From Terriglobia bacterium (GTDB lineage Bacteria > Acidobacteriota > Terriglobia > Terriglobales > Acidobacteriaceae): 64,000 nucleotides of DNA. Where the stretch lies: assembly GCA_020073215.1 (NCBI GenBank), contig JAIQFO010000019.1, positions 1 through 64,000 of the forward strand. The letters run 5' to 3'. The notes beneath the pieces were generated by a model. The model was given only the letters and a program-made list of their open reading frames with translations, did no database searches and was not told the DNA's origin. Positions 47,780 to 59,025 of the stretch are shown here, piece after piece. How positions within the stretch are numbered: the first letter of the stretch is position 1; every line of letters starts with the position of its first letter. The translations under genes and the position numbers were made by a program.

Positions 47780-49200
47780 ATTCTTTGAGACCGCTGCAAT
47801 GGGTGGGCATCGGGCTGGGCTTGTGCCTGGCGATCTATTTTGCTTATTCCCACTTGGACTACTTCGGCAGCGTTTCCTTCCTGGGCGGAATCCTGCTACT
47901 GGAGATAATCGTCATCACCATCTGGAGATATGATCAGCGTTTCTTTGTTCTCCTGATGATCGCATTTCTCTGGGCCGGTATGCATGTTCCCATGGAAGGC
48001 GCGTGGACCTCTGGACGCTGGGTGGTGCTGGTCGCGGGGGCAGCGGTGGGCTGCATTGCTTGGATGAGAACTCCCCGGAAACCTTTCGGAGTGTTTCATC
48101 TGATCGCTTTCTTCTGCATCTGCACGGCCTTTGTCTCGGCCACCGTTTCTCCGTTTCTCCAGATGGCGTCGCTCAAGGCTTTGAGCCTGCTCCTTCTTTT
48201 TCTGTATTGTGCTTCGGGAGCCCGCTTGGCCGTTCTCGGCCGGGAAGATCGTTTTTTCCATGGTCTGCTCTGGGGAAGTGAAATCGCAGTCTATGTCACG
48301 GCCATCTGCTATTTCGGGCTGGGCGAAAGCATTTGGGGTAATCCCAATTCCCTCGGCGCGTCGATGAGCGTCGGCGTGTTTCCCATCTTGTTGTGGGGAT
48401 GGTTCACCAGCGATGTTCCCGGGGTGAGGCTGCGCAGGCTGATCGCGCTACTTCTTTGCGCGTACCTGGTTAGTTTCAGCATGGCACGTGCGGGGATGGT
48501 TGCGGTAGTGCTCGTTACCCTCGTCTTTTGTGTTTGCCTGCAGCAGTACAAATTACTGGTGAAGACGGCGGCGCTGGTTCTGGTCCTGATTGCCGTGACT
48601 GGGATGTTCGCTCCCGGAAAATTAGACGAGACGCTCAGGGACACGAAAGACGCCGTGCTCTACAAGCGGCACAAGGAAGGGGGGATGCTGGGTTCGCGGC
48701 GAACTCCTTGGGAAAAGTCGATCGCCACCATCAAAGAGCATCCGCTGTTCGGAACGGGATATGGCACGAGCCCGACGGGCGAGGATCCCGGATTGTCGTT
48801 TGGAACTGTTAATTCAAACGCCGCGACAAATCGCGAGCACGGCAGCAGTTACATGACGATCGCAGAGTGGGTGGGTCTGTTGGGTGGCCTTCCTTTCGTT
48901 GCGCTCCTGGCCGTGACGGTGTCGAACGTCTGGAAGGTGTGCGTCGCGATGCGCCGGACCCGCGACCCACGCCATTACTCGATCCCGCTGGCCATGCTGG
49001 TGATAGCGGGCCTGGCTCACGCCAGTTTCGAAGATTGGCTCTTCGCCGTGGGTTATTATCTCTGCGTGTATTTTTGGTTTTTTGCGTTCCTGCTCCCGGA
49101 CCTTATTCCTGGTGCGGTGACGGTTCCAGGAACCGTCGTGGTCTCCAGAGCTTCCCGTCAGCCCGCAGCCGGTTTGGGAGCCGTCGTGTCCGGCCGATGA
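47776..49200 (+). CDS. O-antigen ligase/polymerase-like membrane protein
   Basis: The 474-residue protein has about 11-12 membrane helices and the large loop with EHPLFGTGYGTSPTGEDPGLS followed by REHGSSYMTIAEWVGLLGGLPF. This matches the Wzy_C/O-antigen ligase domain. It should polymerise or ligate the sugar chain in the periplasm. Which activity it has cannot be told from sequence alone. Both ends overlap neighbours by four bases. Confidence 0.85.
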   Translation: MNSLRPLQWVGIGLGLCLAIYFAYSHLDYFGSVSFLGGILLLEIIVITIWRYDQRFFVLLMIAFLWAGMHVPMEGAWTSGRWVVLVAGAAVGCIAWMRTPRKPFGVFHLIAFFCICTAFVSATVSPFLQMASLKALSLLLLFLYCASGARLAVLGREDRFFHGLLWGSEIAVYVTAICYFGLGESIWGNPNSLGASMSVGVFPILLWGWFTSDVPGVRLRRLIALLLCAYLVSFSMARAGMVAVVLVTLVFCVCLQQYKLLVKTAALVLVLIAVTGMFAPGKLDETLRDTKDAVLYKRHKEGGMLGSRRTPWEKSIATIKEHPLFGTGYGTSPTGEDPGLSFGTVNSNAATNREHGSSYMTIAEWVGLLGGLPFVALLAVTVSNVWKVCVAMRRTRDPRHYSIPLAMLVIAGLAHASFEDWLFAVGYYLCVYFWFFAFLLPDLIPGAVTVPGTVVVSRASRQPAAGLGAVVSGR

Positions 49201-50378
49201 TCAAATTGTTTATCAATGGCCTAGCCGCGAGTGCCGGCGGTGGCCTTACTTATCTGCGCAATGTGATTCCTCATCTTGCGCGGAGACCCGATTGCGAAAC
49301 CACGGTTCTGTTGAATTCGGAAATGTGCCGGGAATCTGGGGAATTGCCCAATATTTCCTTCGTGGAAGAATCGGAAAACTTCGGGGCTTTCCGGCGCTTC
49401 GTTCGTGAGCAAACGGTGCTCCCGAAACTGATCCGGCGAAGCGGAGCCGAGGTCTTGATTTCCGCGGGCAACTTCGCGCTCTGGAACTCTCCCGTCCCCC
49501 AAATACTCCTGTCTCGTAACTCGCTCTATACTTCCCGCGATTTCCTCCGCGACGTTCGTGCTCGCGGAGACTATGCGATATGGACGGACACTTTAGTCAA
49601 GGGCTGGCTGGCACGCCGGTCCATAAGTTGCGCCGACATCACTGTTGCCCCAAGTGAAGCCTTTGCCCAGGAACTTAGCCAGTGGAGTGGCAAGAAGGTG
49701 CTTGCGGTGCACCATGGATTTGACCCGGACGCATTTACCAGCGATGCAGCGCCATTGCCATCGGCCGCGAAGGCCCAGCTTGAGCAAGCGAAAGACGCTC
49801 TCCGCCTGCTTTTTGTGAGCCACTACAATTACTACCGGAATTTCGAGACGTTATTCCGGGCAATGCCCATCTTGAGCAGCCGTCTCCAGGGAAAGAAGGT
49901 GAAACTATTTCTTACCTGCCGCCTGAATTCGAGCGAGAATCCGGGCACCTATCGCGCCGAGTCTGCGGCCTCGCTCGCCCACAATCTTCAGGGAAGCGGA
50001 AATATCATAGAGCTCGGAACCATTCCCTATCACGCGCTGCATCACCTCTATCGCGCCTGCCACATCTACGTAACCCCGGCTTATGCCGAATCCTTTGCTC
50101 ATCCGCTGATCGAGTCGATGTCGAGTGGATTGCCTGTAGTGGCTTCGGATTTGCCGGTGCATCGTGAAATCTGCCGCGATGCCGCAATTTATTTTCCTCG
50201 CTTCTCTCCGGATGCACTGGCGGAACAAGTAATGCGAATTCAAGACTCACCGGAGTTGGCGGAAACGCTCTCGCACAATGGTCGGTTGCGCGCCCGCGAC
50301 TTCAGTTGGAGCGAGCATGTGGAACGCCTGCTGGGTCTGGCCCAGCAACTGGTGCGATCCGAGAGTCAGCGAAATTGA
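49197..50378 (+). CDS. Glycosyltransferase, GT4 family
   Basis: The 393-residue GT-B enzyme starts MIKLFINGLAASAGGGLTYLRNVI, has LRLLFVSHYNYYRNFETLFRAM and the donor loop HIYVTPAYAESFAHPLIESMSSGLPVVASD. It overlaps the ligase gene by four bases and converges with the methyltransferase at 50430. Specificity is unknown. Confidence 0.87.
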   Translation: MIKLFINGLAASAGGGLTYLRNVIPHLARRPDCETTVLLNSEMCRESGELPNISFVEESENFGAFRRFVREQTVLPKLIRRSGAEVLISAGNFALWNSPVPQILLSRNSLYTSRDFLRDVRARGDYAIWTDTLVKGWLARRSISCADITVAPSEAFAQELSQWSGKKVLAVHHGFDPDAFTSDAAPLPSAAKAQLEQAKDALRLLFVSHYNYYRNFETLFRAMPILSSRLQGKKVKLFLTCRLNSSENPGTYRAESAASLAHNLQGSGNIIELGTIPYHALHHLYRACHIYVTPAYAESFAHPLIESMSSGLPVVASDLPVHREICRDAAIYFPRFSPDALAEQVMRIQDSPELAETLSHNGRLRARDFSWSEHVERLLGLAQQLVRSESQRN

Positions 50379-50429
50379 CGTTCCGAGTTCGGGAGGATTG
50401 CCCCGATCCGCCAGATTTGCCAGGGCGAT

Positions 50430-51404
50430 TTACTTGGCAGCGGACACGTAAAGGCTATCGGCGAGGTAGGCCAAGGCTGGCACCCGCCGCGAAAGCCGCT
50501 GCAAGTTGTGCGACACGAGAACCAGCGCTTTGTACCGCCAGGGAAATAGCCGCAAATCGCTGACTTGCGCATTGAGCGAAAAGAAGCCATCCACCTCAAC
50601 CGAAGCAGGTCCCAGGGCGGTTCCGAACCTGCGCCGCAGTTCCGGAATCGTCCAGTACCGGACTTCGAAGCCTTTGGTCTCGCGAAAGCCTCGGCGGACC
50701 TGATGATAGAGGCAACGGATTCCGAAGACGTTGGGAAGCTGAACCATGCACTGCCCGCCCTTCCGCAGAACGCGATGAGTTTCCGCCAGCACCGAACCGA
50801 CATTCTCCTTCGAGAGATGCTGAAGCACACTGTAGGAAAAAACCTGGTCGAAACTCGCGTCACGGAAGGGCAGGTAGCGTCCGTCCGCTACCAGGTAAGA
50901 GACTTGGATTCCCAACTGCTGCGCTACGCGGCGCGCGGCGCGGATTCCTTTCAGCGATGGGTCGATCCCAATGGGCCGATAGCCGGAGCGCGCGGCGGCC
51001 AGGCACCACCGTCCCCAATTACAACCGATTTCCAGAAACCTTCGGCCATTGCCGGCGGGAAGTCGAAGCGCAGGTATCGGATATTCGGTAAGGTTGCCCA
51101 CCAGGTGCTGATATAGGGCGCCGTTGGTGGCGCCGATCACCTCTTTCACAAACGGATCGATCTCTCCGGGCCGCAACCGGATTTGAGGCGTATTTGGCGC
51201 GTCGTCTCGTTCTGCCTCGGCCAGGGCGCGACTTCCCTCATAATGCGTTTGCTCGGCTTCCGAAACGAGCAGGATCGGGATGCCATCCAGGATTCGGTAA
51301 CGGTGACTCGAGGGACACAACAGCCAATCACCTTCCCGGCGAAGATCCTGCTTGTCCCGCGGACACACTACGAATTGCAGGAGTTCTTCGTCAAGCGGTT
51401 GCAT
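50430..51404 (-). CDS. Methyltransferase with Trm112-like N-terminal domain
   Basis: The 324-residue protein starts MQPLDEELLQFVVCPRDKQDLRREGDWLLC, a Trm112/zinc-ribbon-type start, followed by a SAM-binding domain (RRFLEIGCNWGRWCLAAARSGYRPIGIDPSLKG and DASFDQVFSYSVLQHL). It is the only minus-strand gene in the sugar locus. I chose the ATG at 51404; the frame opens at 51449, but the extra residues do not fit the family. Substrate unknown. Confidence 0.85.
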   Translation of the reverse strand: MQPLDEELLQFVVCPRDKQDLRREGDWLLCPSSHRYRILDGIPILLVSEAEQTHYEGSRALAEAERDDAPNTPQIRLRPGEIDPFVKEVIGATNGALYQHLVGNLTEYPIPALRLPAGNGRRFLEIGCNWGRWCLAAARSGYRPIGIDPSLKGIRAARRVAQQLGIQVSYLVADGRYLPFRDASFDQVFSYSVLQHLSKENVGSVLAETHRVLRKGGQCMVQLPNVFGIRCLYHQVRRGFRETKGFEVRYWTIPELRRRFGTALGPASVEVDGFFSLNAQVSDLRLFPWRYKALVLVSHNLQRLSRRVPALAYLADSLYVSAAK

Positions 51405-51506
51405 CGGGAGCCCGATCACAAACCTATTGCCGGCCGCAGTGCCTGTCAATTGGGAATTGAGGTCCCGCGCACCGGACGGGCGCGCTGCGGGAGCCGTGAA
51501 CTCTGT

Positions 51507-51512
51507 ACTATA
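51507..51512 (+). promoter_or_regulatory. Weak -10 candidate before the 51586 gene
   Basis: TATACT lies in the 181-base divergent gap 51405-51585. A good -35 is not visible 17 bases upstream. A promoter is expected here for at least the plus strand, but this site is only a guess. Confidence 0.25.
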
Positions 51513-51585
51513 CTGGCGTTCCTACTCTTTGTGCGCGGCCTGGATTTGATTGGACGAAGTTTCTGTTTGGAGATGAAAGCCAAAG

Positions 51586-52788
51586 TTGAATCCGAACATT
51601 GCGCATCCAGGCGATAGATTGGGGGCCGCGGAGGTGGGTTCAACGCTGCACGTTTTGACGCTCACCCCGTTTTTTCCGTCGGACCAAAATGAGGTGAGCG
51701 GCTGCTTCGTTGCGGAGCCGATCAAGCGGCTTGAACAGTTCGGCGTTGACTCCAGCGTGATTGCAGCATCCCCCATTCACTATCCTCGAAAACATCCGAG
51801 TTCAACGGCTGCGGCAGAGTGGGTGCGATATCCACAAGTCCCCGGAAATCTCGGGCTCTCCAGCGCCGGGAAGCTGCTCTACGCCCGCCTCCTCGGGCAA
51901 GTACGGAAGCTGCACGCCGCGAAGCCGATTGATGTGATCCACGCTCATGCGGCCCTGCCCTGCGGGCACGCGGCCGCGTTGCTTTTCCGGCGTTTGAATA
52001 TTCCGTTCGTGATTACGCTCCACGGGCTGGATGTATTCAACACCTGCTTTCTTGGTGGACGTCCGGCGGCTTGGCGGCGACAGGTTTCCGTGGACGTTTA
52101 CCGTGCAAGCCGGACCGTAATCTGCATCAGCGGAAAAGTGCAGGAAATTCTGAAGGGCGGAACGCCGGAGGCCAGCAGCACCGTCGTGTATAACGGTGTA
52201 AATCCCAGTCTCTTTTCACCGAATCTCGCCAAGGGGGGAGAATTCGATCCGGAGATTCTGATCGTCGGCAACCTGCTGCGCAGCAAAGGCCACGAATTAG
52301 TTTTGCGGGCACTCGGAAATCTCAGGTTTTCTTTCCCCAAGCTTCGCTGCCGCATCATTGGAGAGGGTCCGGATCGCGCCCAGTTTGAGAGCTTGGTGCG
52401 CGAATTGGGCCTCGGACAGCAAGTGCAGTTCGCCGGTCGTCAGAGCCGGGCCGAAGTGGCGGAGGCCATGCGACGCTGCTCCGTATTCGTATTGCCCAGC
52501 GGCAATGAGGGCTTGGGATGCGTGTACCTGGAAGCCATGTCATCCGGCAAGCCGGTGATTGGCTGCCGAGGGCAGGGAATTGAGGAGGTGATTGAGCACG
52601 GCAAGAATGGCTGGCTTATCCCCGTGGATGGACTCGCACAACTTGAGCAGGGGCTTTCCGCTTTACTCGCGTCGCCCGAACTGTGCGCGCGCATCGGAAC
52701 GGCCGCGCGCCAGACGATCCTGGAAAAGTTGACCCTATCGCATCAAGCGCAACAGCTCGCTAAAATTTACCGCCGAGCCATCGCCTAA
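51586..52788 (+). CDS. Glycosyltransferase, GT4 family
   Basis: The 400-residue GT-B enzyme has LHVLTLTPFFPSDQNEVSGCFVAEPIKRLEQFG, IDVIHAHAALPCGHAAALLF, VITLHGLDVFNT and the donor loop VFVLPSGNEGLGCVYLEAMSSGKPVIGC. It is read from a TTG at 51586 with GGAG 12 bases upstream. It begins a plus-strand unit divergent from the methyltransferase. Confidence 0.87.
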   Translation: MNPNIAHPGDRLGAAEVGSTLHVLTLTPFFPSDQNEVSGCFVAEPIKRLEQFGVDSSVIAASPIHYPRKHPSSTAAAEWVRYPQVPGNLGLSSAGKLLYARLLGQVRKLHAAKPIDVIHAHAALPCGHAAALLFRRLNIPFVITLHGLDVFNTCFLGGRPAAWRRQVSVDVYRASRTVICISGKVQEILKGGTPEASSTVVYNGVNPSLFSPNLAKGGEFDPEILIVGNLLRSKGHELVLRALGNLRFSFPKLRCRIIGEGPDRAQFESLVRELGLGQQVQFAGRQSRAEVAEAMRRCSVFVLPSGNEGLGCVYLEAMSSGKPVIGCRGQGIEEVIEHGKNGWLIPVDGLAQLEQGLSALLASPELCARIGTAARQTILEKLTLSHQAQQLAKIYRRAIA

Positions 52789-52884
52789 GGGCCGCCTGAG
52801 TGGTCTGCCAATCGCAATGGCGCTCAACTCACTGCTTTATAATGACGGTCGTCCCTAGCCGCCTGTGGTGCAAGTAAGATTTGT

Positions 52885-52950
52885 ATCAGGGTATGCCTTC
52901 AGGCATACCGTAAGTGCTGTATTAGGAGCGCGCCTTTAGGCGCTGGTTGT
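52885..52950. repeat. Interspersed repeat with hairpin GGTATGCC-TTCA-GGCATACC
   Basis: An eight-base perfect stem with a TTCA loop (52890-52909) is followed by an imperfect GC-rich stem with a TTTA loop (near 52930-52943). The TTCA and TTTA loops and the CCGTAAGT bases after the first stem link it to the element at 12268. The gap 52789-53004 has no gene. Confidence 0.65.
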
Positions 52951-53004
52951 GGACGCTGGAATTTCACGACAGCTTCTAGCGGTCGTCGTCACCGGAGGAT
53001 GGGG

Positions 53005-53661
53005 TTGCTTCACCAGCGCTACAAAGACGTCGTGTTTTGGGGCATCGCCAAGGCGACGGTCCCGAATTATCTCCTGCGCCGGTATGTCATGAGCCCAGCC
53101 CCTCGGAACGGCGCCCGGCATCTGCATCTGGGATGTGGCCCTAAATACCTGCCCGGATTCCTGAATATTGACGCGAACCCTTTCAACAAGGTTGACCTTT
53201 GGCTGGATGTCAGAAACGGGCTCCCGTTTTCTTCGAATTCGGTGGACTCGATCTATTCCACCCACATGTTCGAGCACTTTTATCCCGATGAACTCAAGCG
53301 TCTGCTTCGCGAATGTGCGCGGGTGTTGAAAAACGGCGGTGGCATCCGGCTCATCGTTCCGAGCCTGGAGAGCGCGATTCGAGCGTATACTCAGGCGCGC
53401 AGCGAGTGGTTCGACGATTCCTTCCCGCGTCACTTCGATTCGCTGGGCGGCAGGTTTTCGAATTTCGTGTTCTGCGATGGACAGCATCGCACCGCGTTCG
53501 ATTTCAGTTATCTCGCCGAGGTGCTTCGCGAAGCGGGATTCCGGGAGGTCGAGAAATCCACGGAAGGGAAGAGCCGCTTGTATTCGAGCAACGTTCCTCC
53601 CTATGAACCGGGAGACTTGAGGGATTTGCCCCACTCCTTATACGTTGAGGCATTTAAGTAG
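53005..53661 (+). CDS. SAM-dependent methyltransferase
   Basis: The 218-residue class I methyltransferase has HLHLGCGPKYLPGFLNIDANPF, DVRNGLPFSSNSVDSIYSTHMFEHFYPDEL and RVLKNGGGIRLIVPS. I chose the TTG at 53005, because GGAGG (52994-52998) lies six bases before it; the ATG at 52999 directly abuts that site, which would not work well. Either start gives the same core. The target is probably a glycan or its lipid carrier. Confidence 0.82.
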   Translation: MLHQRYKDVVFWGIAKATVPNYLLRRYVMSPAPRNGARHLHLGCGPKYLPGFLNIDANPFNKVDLWLDVRNGLPFSSNSVDSIYSTHMFEHFYPDELKRLLRECARVLKNGGGIRLIVPSLESAIRAYTQARSEWFDDSFPRHFDSLGGRFSNFVFCDGQHRTAFDFSYLAEVLREAGFREVEKSTEGKSRLYSSNVPPYEPGDLRDLPHSLYVEAFK

Positions 53662-53681
53662 AGCGTGTTTCACAAATGAGC

Positions 53682-53850
53682 TTTAGGGAAGGGCACGGCT
53701 TCACAGGCTACGGAAAAACTCGTGTAGAGACGGGGCTTGCCCCGTCTCAGACTGCTGAACAACCTTGGTTTTGGGAAGGGCATGGCTTCAGCCGTGCCGT
53801 TTAGGGGCGACGGAACGCGGGCTTCAGCCCCTGAGGGCCGCGCCTTCCCA
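53682..53850. repeat. Composite of three repeat units
   Basis: The order is a truncated GGGAAGGGCACGG unit (53682-53713), a half element GTAGAGACGGGG-CTTG-CCCCGTCTC (53724-53748) and a complete GGGAAGGGCATGG unit (53773-53850) with CGGGCTTCAGCCCCTGAGGG. Two families are interleaved, which suggests insertion of one into another. They fill the 244-base gap before asnB copy 2. Confidence 0.8.
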
Positions 53851-53905
53851 TGTTGCCGCTGCGCCAGGTCATTTAGGTGAGCAAGGAAGCGAGCAAACAT
53901 TTCCG

Positions 53906-55804
<1,899 letters not shown>

Positions 55805-55835
55805 AGGCATTGCAAGCGCCCCCGGGCGGCCGACT

Positions 55836-55885
55836 GTAGCGCCGCCGTCTCGGCGGCTGTCCGGCGGGCGTCTCGCCCGCCGCAC
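55836..55885. repeat. GC-rich double hairpin repeat
   Basis: Stems GCCGCCG-TCT-CGGCGGC and CGGCGGGCG-TCT-CGCCCGCCG follow each other. The TCT loops link it with the element at 43245. Downstream, GTGAGCGAGGTCGAAGGACG near 55948 resembles the end of the repeat at 831. No gene is seen in the 55805-56063 gap. Confidence 0.7.
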
Positions 55886-56063
55886 CGATGGCAAGGCGCC
55901 CCTTCAGCAAGCGCAAGGCAGGCTCTAAGGCCAACCGGCAAGGCTTGTCGTGAGCGAGGTCGAAGGACGCCGTCGCAACGGAAGTCATGAAGCGCTCACC
56001 ATACGTGCGTTCAAGAATGCCCTGAGTTCAGCTAACATAGTGAGACCTTCACCTGCCAATGGA

Positions 56064-57002
56064 ATGAACTTGATCGAAACAAAACCAGAGACTGAGGTAT
56101 CGCACTCGAACGCCGCCGCGCCGGTGCTTCCCATAAGTGTGATCGTCCCGGTCCGTAACGAGGCCCGCAACCTTCCGCGCTGTCTGGAGTCGCTCGCCGG
56201 CGTCGGCGAGGTGTATGTCATCGATTCCCAGAGCACAGACGGCACGGTTGAGATCGCCAAGTCGCATGGCGCGAAGGTTGTCCAGTTTCATTATGCAGGC
56301 GGCTGGCCGAAGAAGCGCCAATGGGCCATGGACACGCTACCGCTCGCCTGCGACTGGAGTTTGCTGCTCGACGCGGATGAAGTCCTGACGCCGGAACTTA
56401 TCGAAGAAATTCGACACGCAATTCAAAACCCGGCGATGAGCGGATATTCCATTCGCCTGCAAATGTATTTTCTGGGAAGAGTCCTGCGGCATTGCGACGC
56501 AAGTTTCTGGAAACTGTCGCTCTTCCGCAAAGGGCGAGGCCGTTTTGAATGCCGCCTGAAGGAGCAGGATGCCTCCATGGCCGACATCGAAATCCACGAA
56601 CACGTGGTGGTGGATGGCCCCACCGCGGAGTTGCAAAATGCGCTGATCCATCACAATGTCGATTCCTTGTCGCGCTACATCCTGAAGCACAATGAGTATT
56701 CGAACTGGGAAGCGCGCGTGCTTTTGCAGCCGGAAGGCTCGGCTAATTCCGAAAAGGTGAGCGCCGATTTGTTTGGCACTCAGGCGCAGCGCCGGCGGTG
56801 GCTCAAGCGGAATCTCTATCGCATGCCGGGTTCTCCGGTTCTGCTCTTCCTGTATCGCTATGTTGTCCGTCTCGGGTTCCTCGATGGCGTGCCCGGGCTG
56901 ATCTACTGCGCCTTTCAAGCAGTGCAAATGTTCCACTCGAAAGCGAAAATCTACGAGCTGAAGTACAAACTAAAGACCGAACCAAAGACGGGGAGGAACT
57001 GA
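56064..57002 (+). CDS. Glycosyltransferase, GT2 family (WaaE-like)
   Basis: The 312-residue GT-A enzyme has ISVIVPVRNEARNLPRCLESL, VYVIDSQSTDGTVEIAKSHGAKVV and the metal-binding DxD in LLLDADEVLTPELIEEI. A C-terminal hydrophobic segment (VLLFLYRYVVRLGFLDGVPGLIYCAF) attaches it to the membrane. It resembles WaaE/KdtX-like lipopolysaccharide core transferases. The frame is open from 55950, but the first 38 codons look non-conserved. It ends four bases before asnB copy 3. Confidence 0.87.
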   Translation: MNLIETKPETEVSHSNAAAPVLPISVIVPVRNEARNLPRCLESLAGVGEVYVIDSQSTDGTVEIAKSHGAKVVQFHYAGGWPKKRQWAMDTLPLACDWSLLLDADEVLTPELIEEIRHAIQNPAMSGYSIRLQMYFLGRVLRHCDASFWKLSLFRKGRGRFECRLKEQDASMADIEIHEHVVVDGPTAELQNALIHHNVDSLSRYILKHNEYSNWEARVLLQPEGSANSEKVSADLFGTQAQRRRWLKRNLYRMPGSPVLLFLYRYVVRLGFLDGVPGLIYCAFQAVQMFHSKAKIYELKYKLKTEPKTGRN

Positions 57003-57006
57003 GGCC

Positions 57007-59025
57007 ATGTGCGGCATCAGCGGCCTCGTGAATTGCGGCGACCGGGAGACGCTCGTCCGCATGACGAACGTCCAGACCCACCGCGGCCCCGACGATTCGG
57101 GGCTCTGGGAGCGGCGTTTCCCCGATGGCGGATACATCGGATTGGGCAGCCGCCGTCTTGCGATTCTCGATCTCTCCGCTGATGGGCACATGCCCATGTC
57201 GAATGAAGATGGCACGGTGTGGATTACCTACAACGGCGAGATCTACAACTTTGCCGATTTGCGCCGCGAGCTCGAAGCGAAGGGGCACCGTTTTCGTTCG
57301 CACACCGACAGCGAAGCCATCATTCATCTCTACGAAGAATATGGCCCCGACCGCTTCAAAGACTGCCTGAACCGGCTGAACGGCATGTTTGCCCTCGCGA
57401 TCTGCGACGTGCGCGGCGCTTCGCCAAAGCTGTTTCTGGCTCGCGATCATTTCGGAATCAAGCCTCTTTATTACTGGGAGCGCGGCGGGAAGCTAGCTTT
57501 CGCGTCCGAAGTCAAAGCGCTGCTCGAGGTGCCTGGAATCGAAACCAGCATGAACCTGGAGGCGCTCGACAAGTACCTAACGTTCCTCTGGGTGCCCGAT
57601 CCGCTGACCATGTTCCAGGGAATCCGCAAACTTCCCGCGGGCCACTACGCGCTCTGGCAACACGGCGAGTTCAAGATCGAGCAGTACTGGGACTTGACGT
57701 TTCCTCCGGCGGACCACCGCTTCGAGCGAACCGAAGAGGATTTGGCGCACGAGATCCGCGAGCGCTTCTGCGCTTCGGTCGAGCAACAGATGGTGAGCGA
57801 TGTTCCGATCGGCGCCTTTCTGAGCGCGGGCCTCGATTCCTCGAGCATAGTAACGGCCATGGTGGCGGTCAAGGCGCGCAAGCAGCCGGTGCGGACCTAC
57901 ACGATTACGTTTCCCGAAAAGTACCGTGTAGGCGAGACGGCGATTGACGATCCCGGCGTTCCACAGCGCCTCGCGCGCAAGCTGGGCTGCGACCATCATG
58001 AAATCGTGGTCGAACCCGATGTGGTCGGTCTGTTGCCGAATCTCACCTGGCACATGGATGAGCCCACGGCCGATCCGGCCATTATCGCGGCGTATCTGGT
58101 GTGCCGCGAGGCGCGCAAGCAGGCGACCGTGCTGTTGTCGGGTGTGGGCGGCGACGAAATCTTTGCGGGATATCGCAAGCATGTAGTACCCGCGTGGGCC
58201 GAAGACTATCGGCGCATTCCGGGTTTTGCTCGATCCGTCGCAGAGCGCGTTCTGCTGGGCTTACCGTCTCTGCGCGGAACCCGCATGAAAGGATCTGTGC
58301 GTCTGGCGAAGAAGATGGCGCACAGCGCGGCCCTCAGCCCGGAGGAAGGGTTCATCAGAAACTGCACGTATCTCGATGCGCAGCAGAAAAGCGTTTTATA
58401 TGCCCTGGAATCACAGTCGGCGGCAAGCGTAAATCCTGCTGCCCACCATCTGGCTGCGTTCGACAAAGTGCGGCACGCGGACTTTCTCAACCAGATGCTC
58501 TATCTCGATACCAAGATCTTCATGCCCACACTCAATCTGACTTACAACGACAAGATGAGTATGGCGTCGTCGGTCGAGGTGCGGGTGCCGTTTCTCGATC
58601 GCACTCTGGCCGAATTCGTTGCCTGGAGCGTCAAGCCGGAGTGGAAGCTGAAAGGGAAGTGGCGTCCGGTGACGAAACACATCTTCCGCGAAGCCATGCG
58701 TAGTATGCTGCCAGACGAGGTCATGCGGCAGCCGAAAGCGGGTTTCGCGGCGCCCGTAGACTACTGGCTGGCGAACGATTTGCGTCCCATGGTGGACGAC
58801 CTTCTTTCGGAATCTCAGGTCAAACGCCGAGGTCTGTTTCGCCCGGAAGTGGTGCGCAGCTATATTGACGAACATCGCCGTGGCGCGGAAGACTGGTCGA
58901 TGCAGATCTGGCAACTGCTGACGCTGGAAATCTGGATGCAACTGTTTCTCGATGGGAGCGCAAGGTCGTTCGCCGAACGGCAGATCGGCGCGCCTCAACA
59001 AACGTCTCAACCAACGGTCGTATGA
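57007..59025 (+). CDS. Asparagine-synthase-type amidotransferase (copy 3)
   Basis: The 672-residue protein starts MCGISGLVNCGDRETLV (Cys2), with THRGPDDSG and YNGEIYNFADLRREL in the glutaminase domain. In the synthetase domain the PP-loop reads FLSAGLDSSSIVTAM, so the second glycine of the usual SGG is alanine. This is seen in some AsnB-like proteins of polysaccharide loci. It is longer than copies 1 and 2. It overlaps the dehydrogenase fusion by four bases (ATGA). Confidence 0.9.
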   Translation: MCGISGLVNCGDRETLVRMTNVQTHRGPDDSGLWERRFPDGGYIGLGSRRLAILDLSADGHMPMSNEDGTVWITYNGEIYNFADLRRELEAKGHRFRSHTDSEAIIHLYEEYGPDRFKDCLNRLNGMFALAICDVRGASPKLFLARDHFGIKPLYYWERGGKLAFASEVKALLEVPGIETSMNLEALDKYLTFLWVPDPLTMFQGIRKLPAGHYALWQHGEFKIEQYWDLTFPPADHRFERTEEDLAHEIRERFCASVEQQMVSDVPIGAFLSAGLDSSSIVTAMVAVKARKQPVRTYTITFPEKYRVGETAIDDPGVPQRLARKLGCDHHEIVVEPDVVGLLPNLTWHMDEPTADPAIIAAYLVCREARKQATVLLSGVGGDEIFAGYRKHVVPAWAEDYRRIPGFARSVAERVLLGLPSLRGTRMKGSVRLAKKMAHSAALSPEEGFIRNCTYLDAQQKSVLYALESQSAASVNPAAHHLAAFDKVRHADFLNQMLYLDTKIFMPTLNLTYNDKMSMASSVEVRVPFLDRTLAEFVAWSVKPEWKLKGKWRPVTKHIFREAMRSMLPDEVMRQPKAGFAAPVDYWLANDLRPMVDDLLSESQVKRRGLFRPEVVRSYIDEHRRGAEDWSMQIWQLLTLEIWMQLFLDGSARSFAERQIGAPQQTSQPTVV

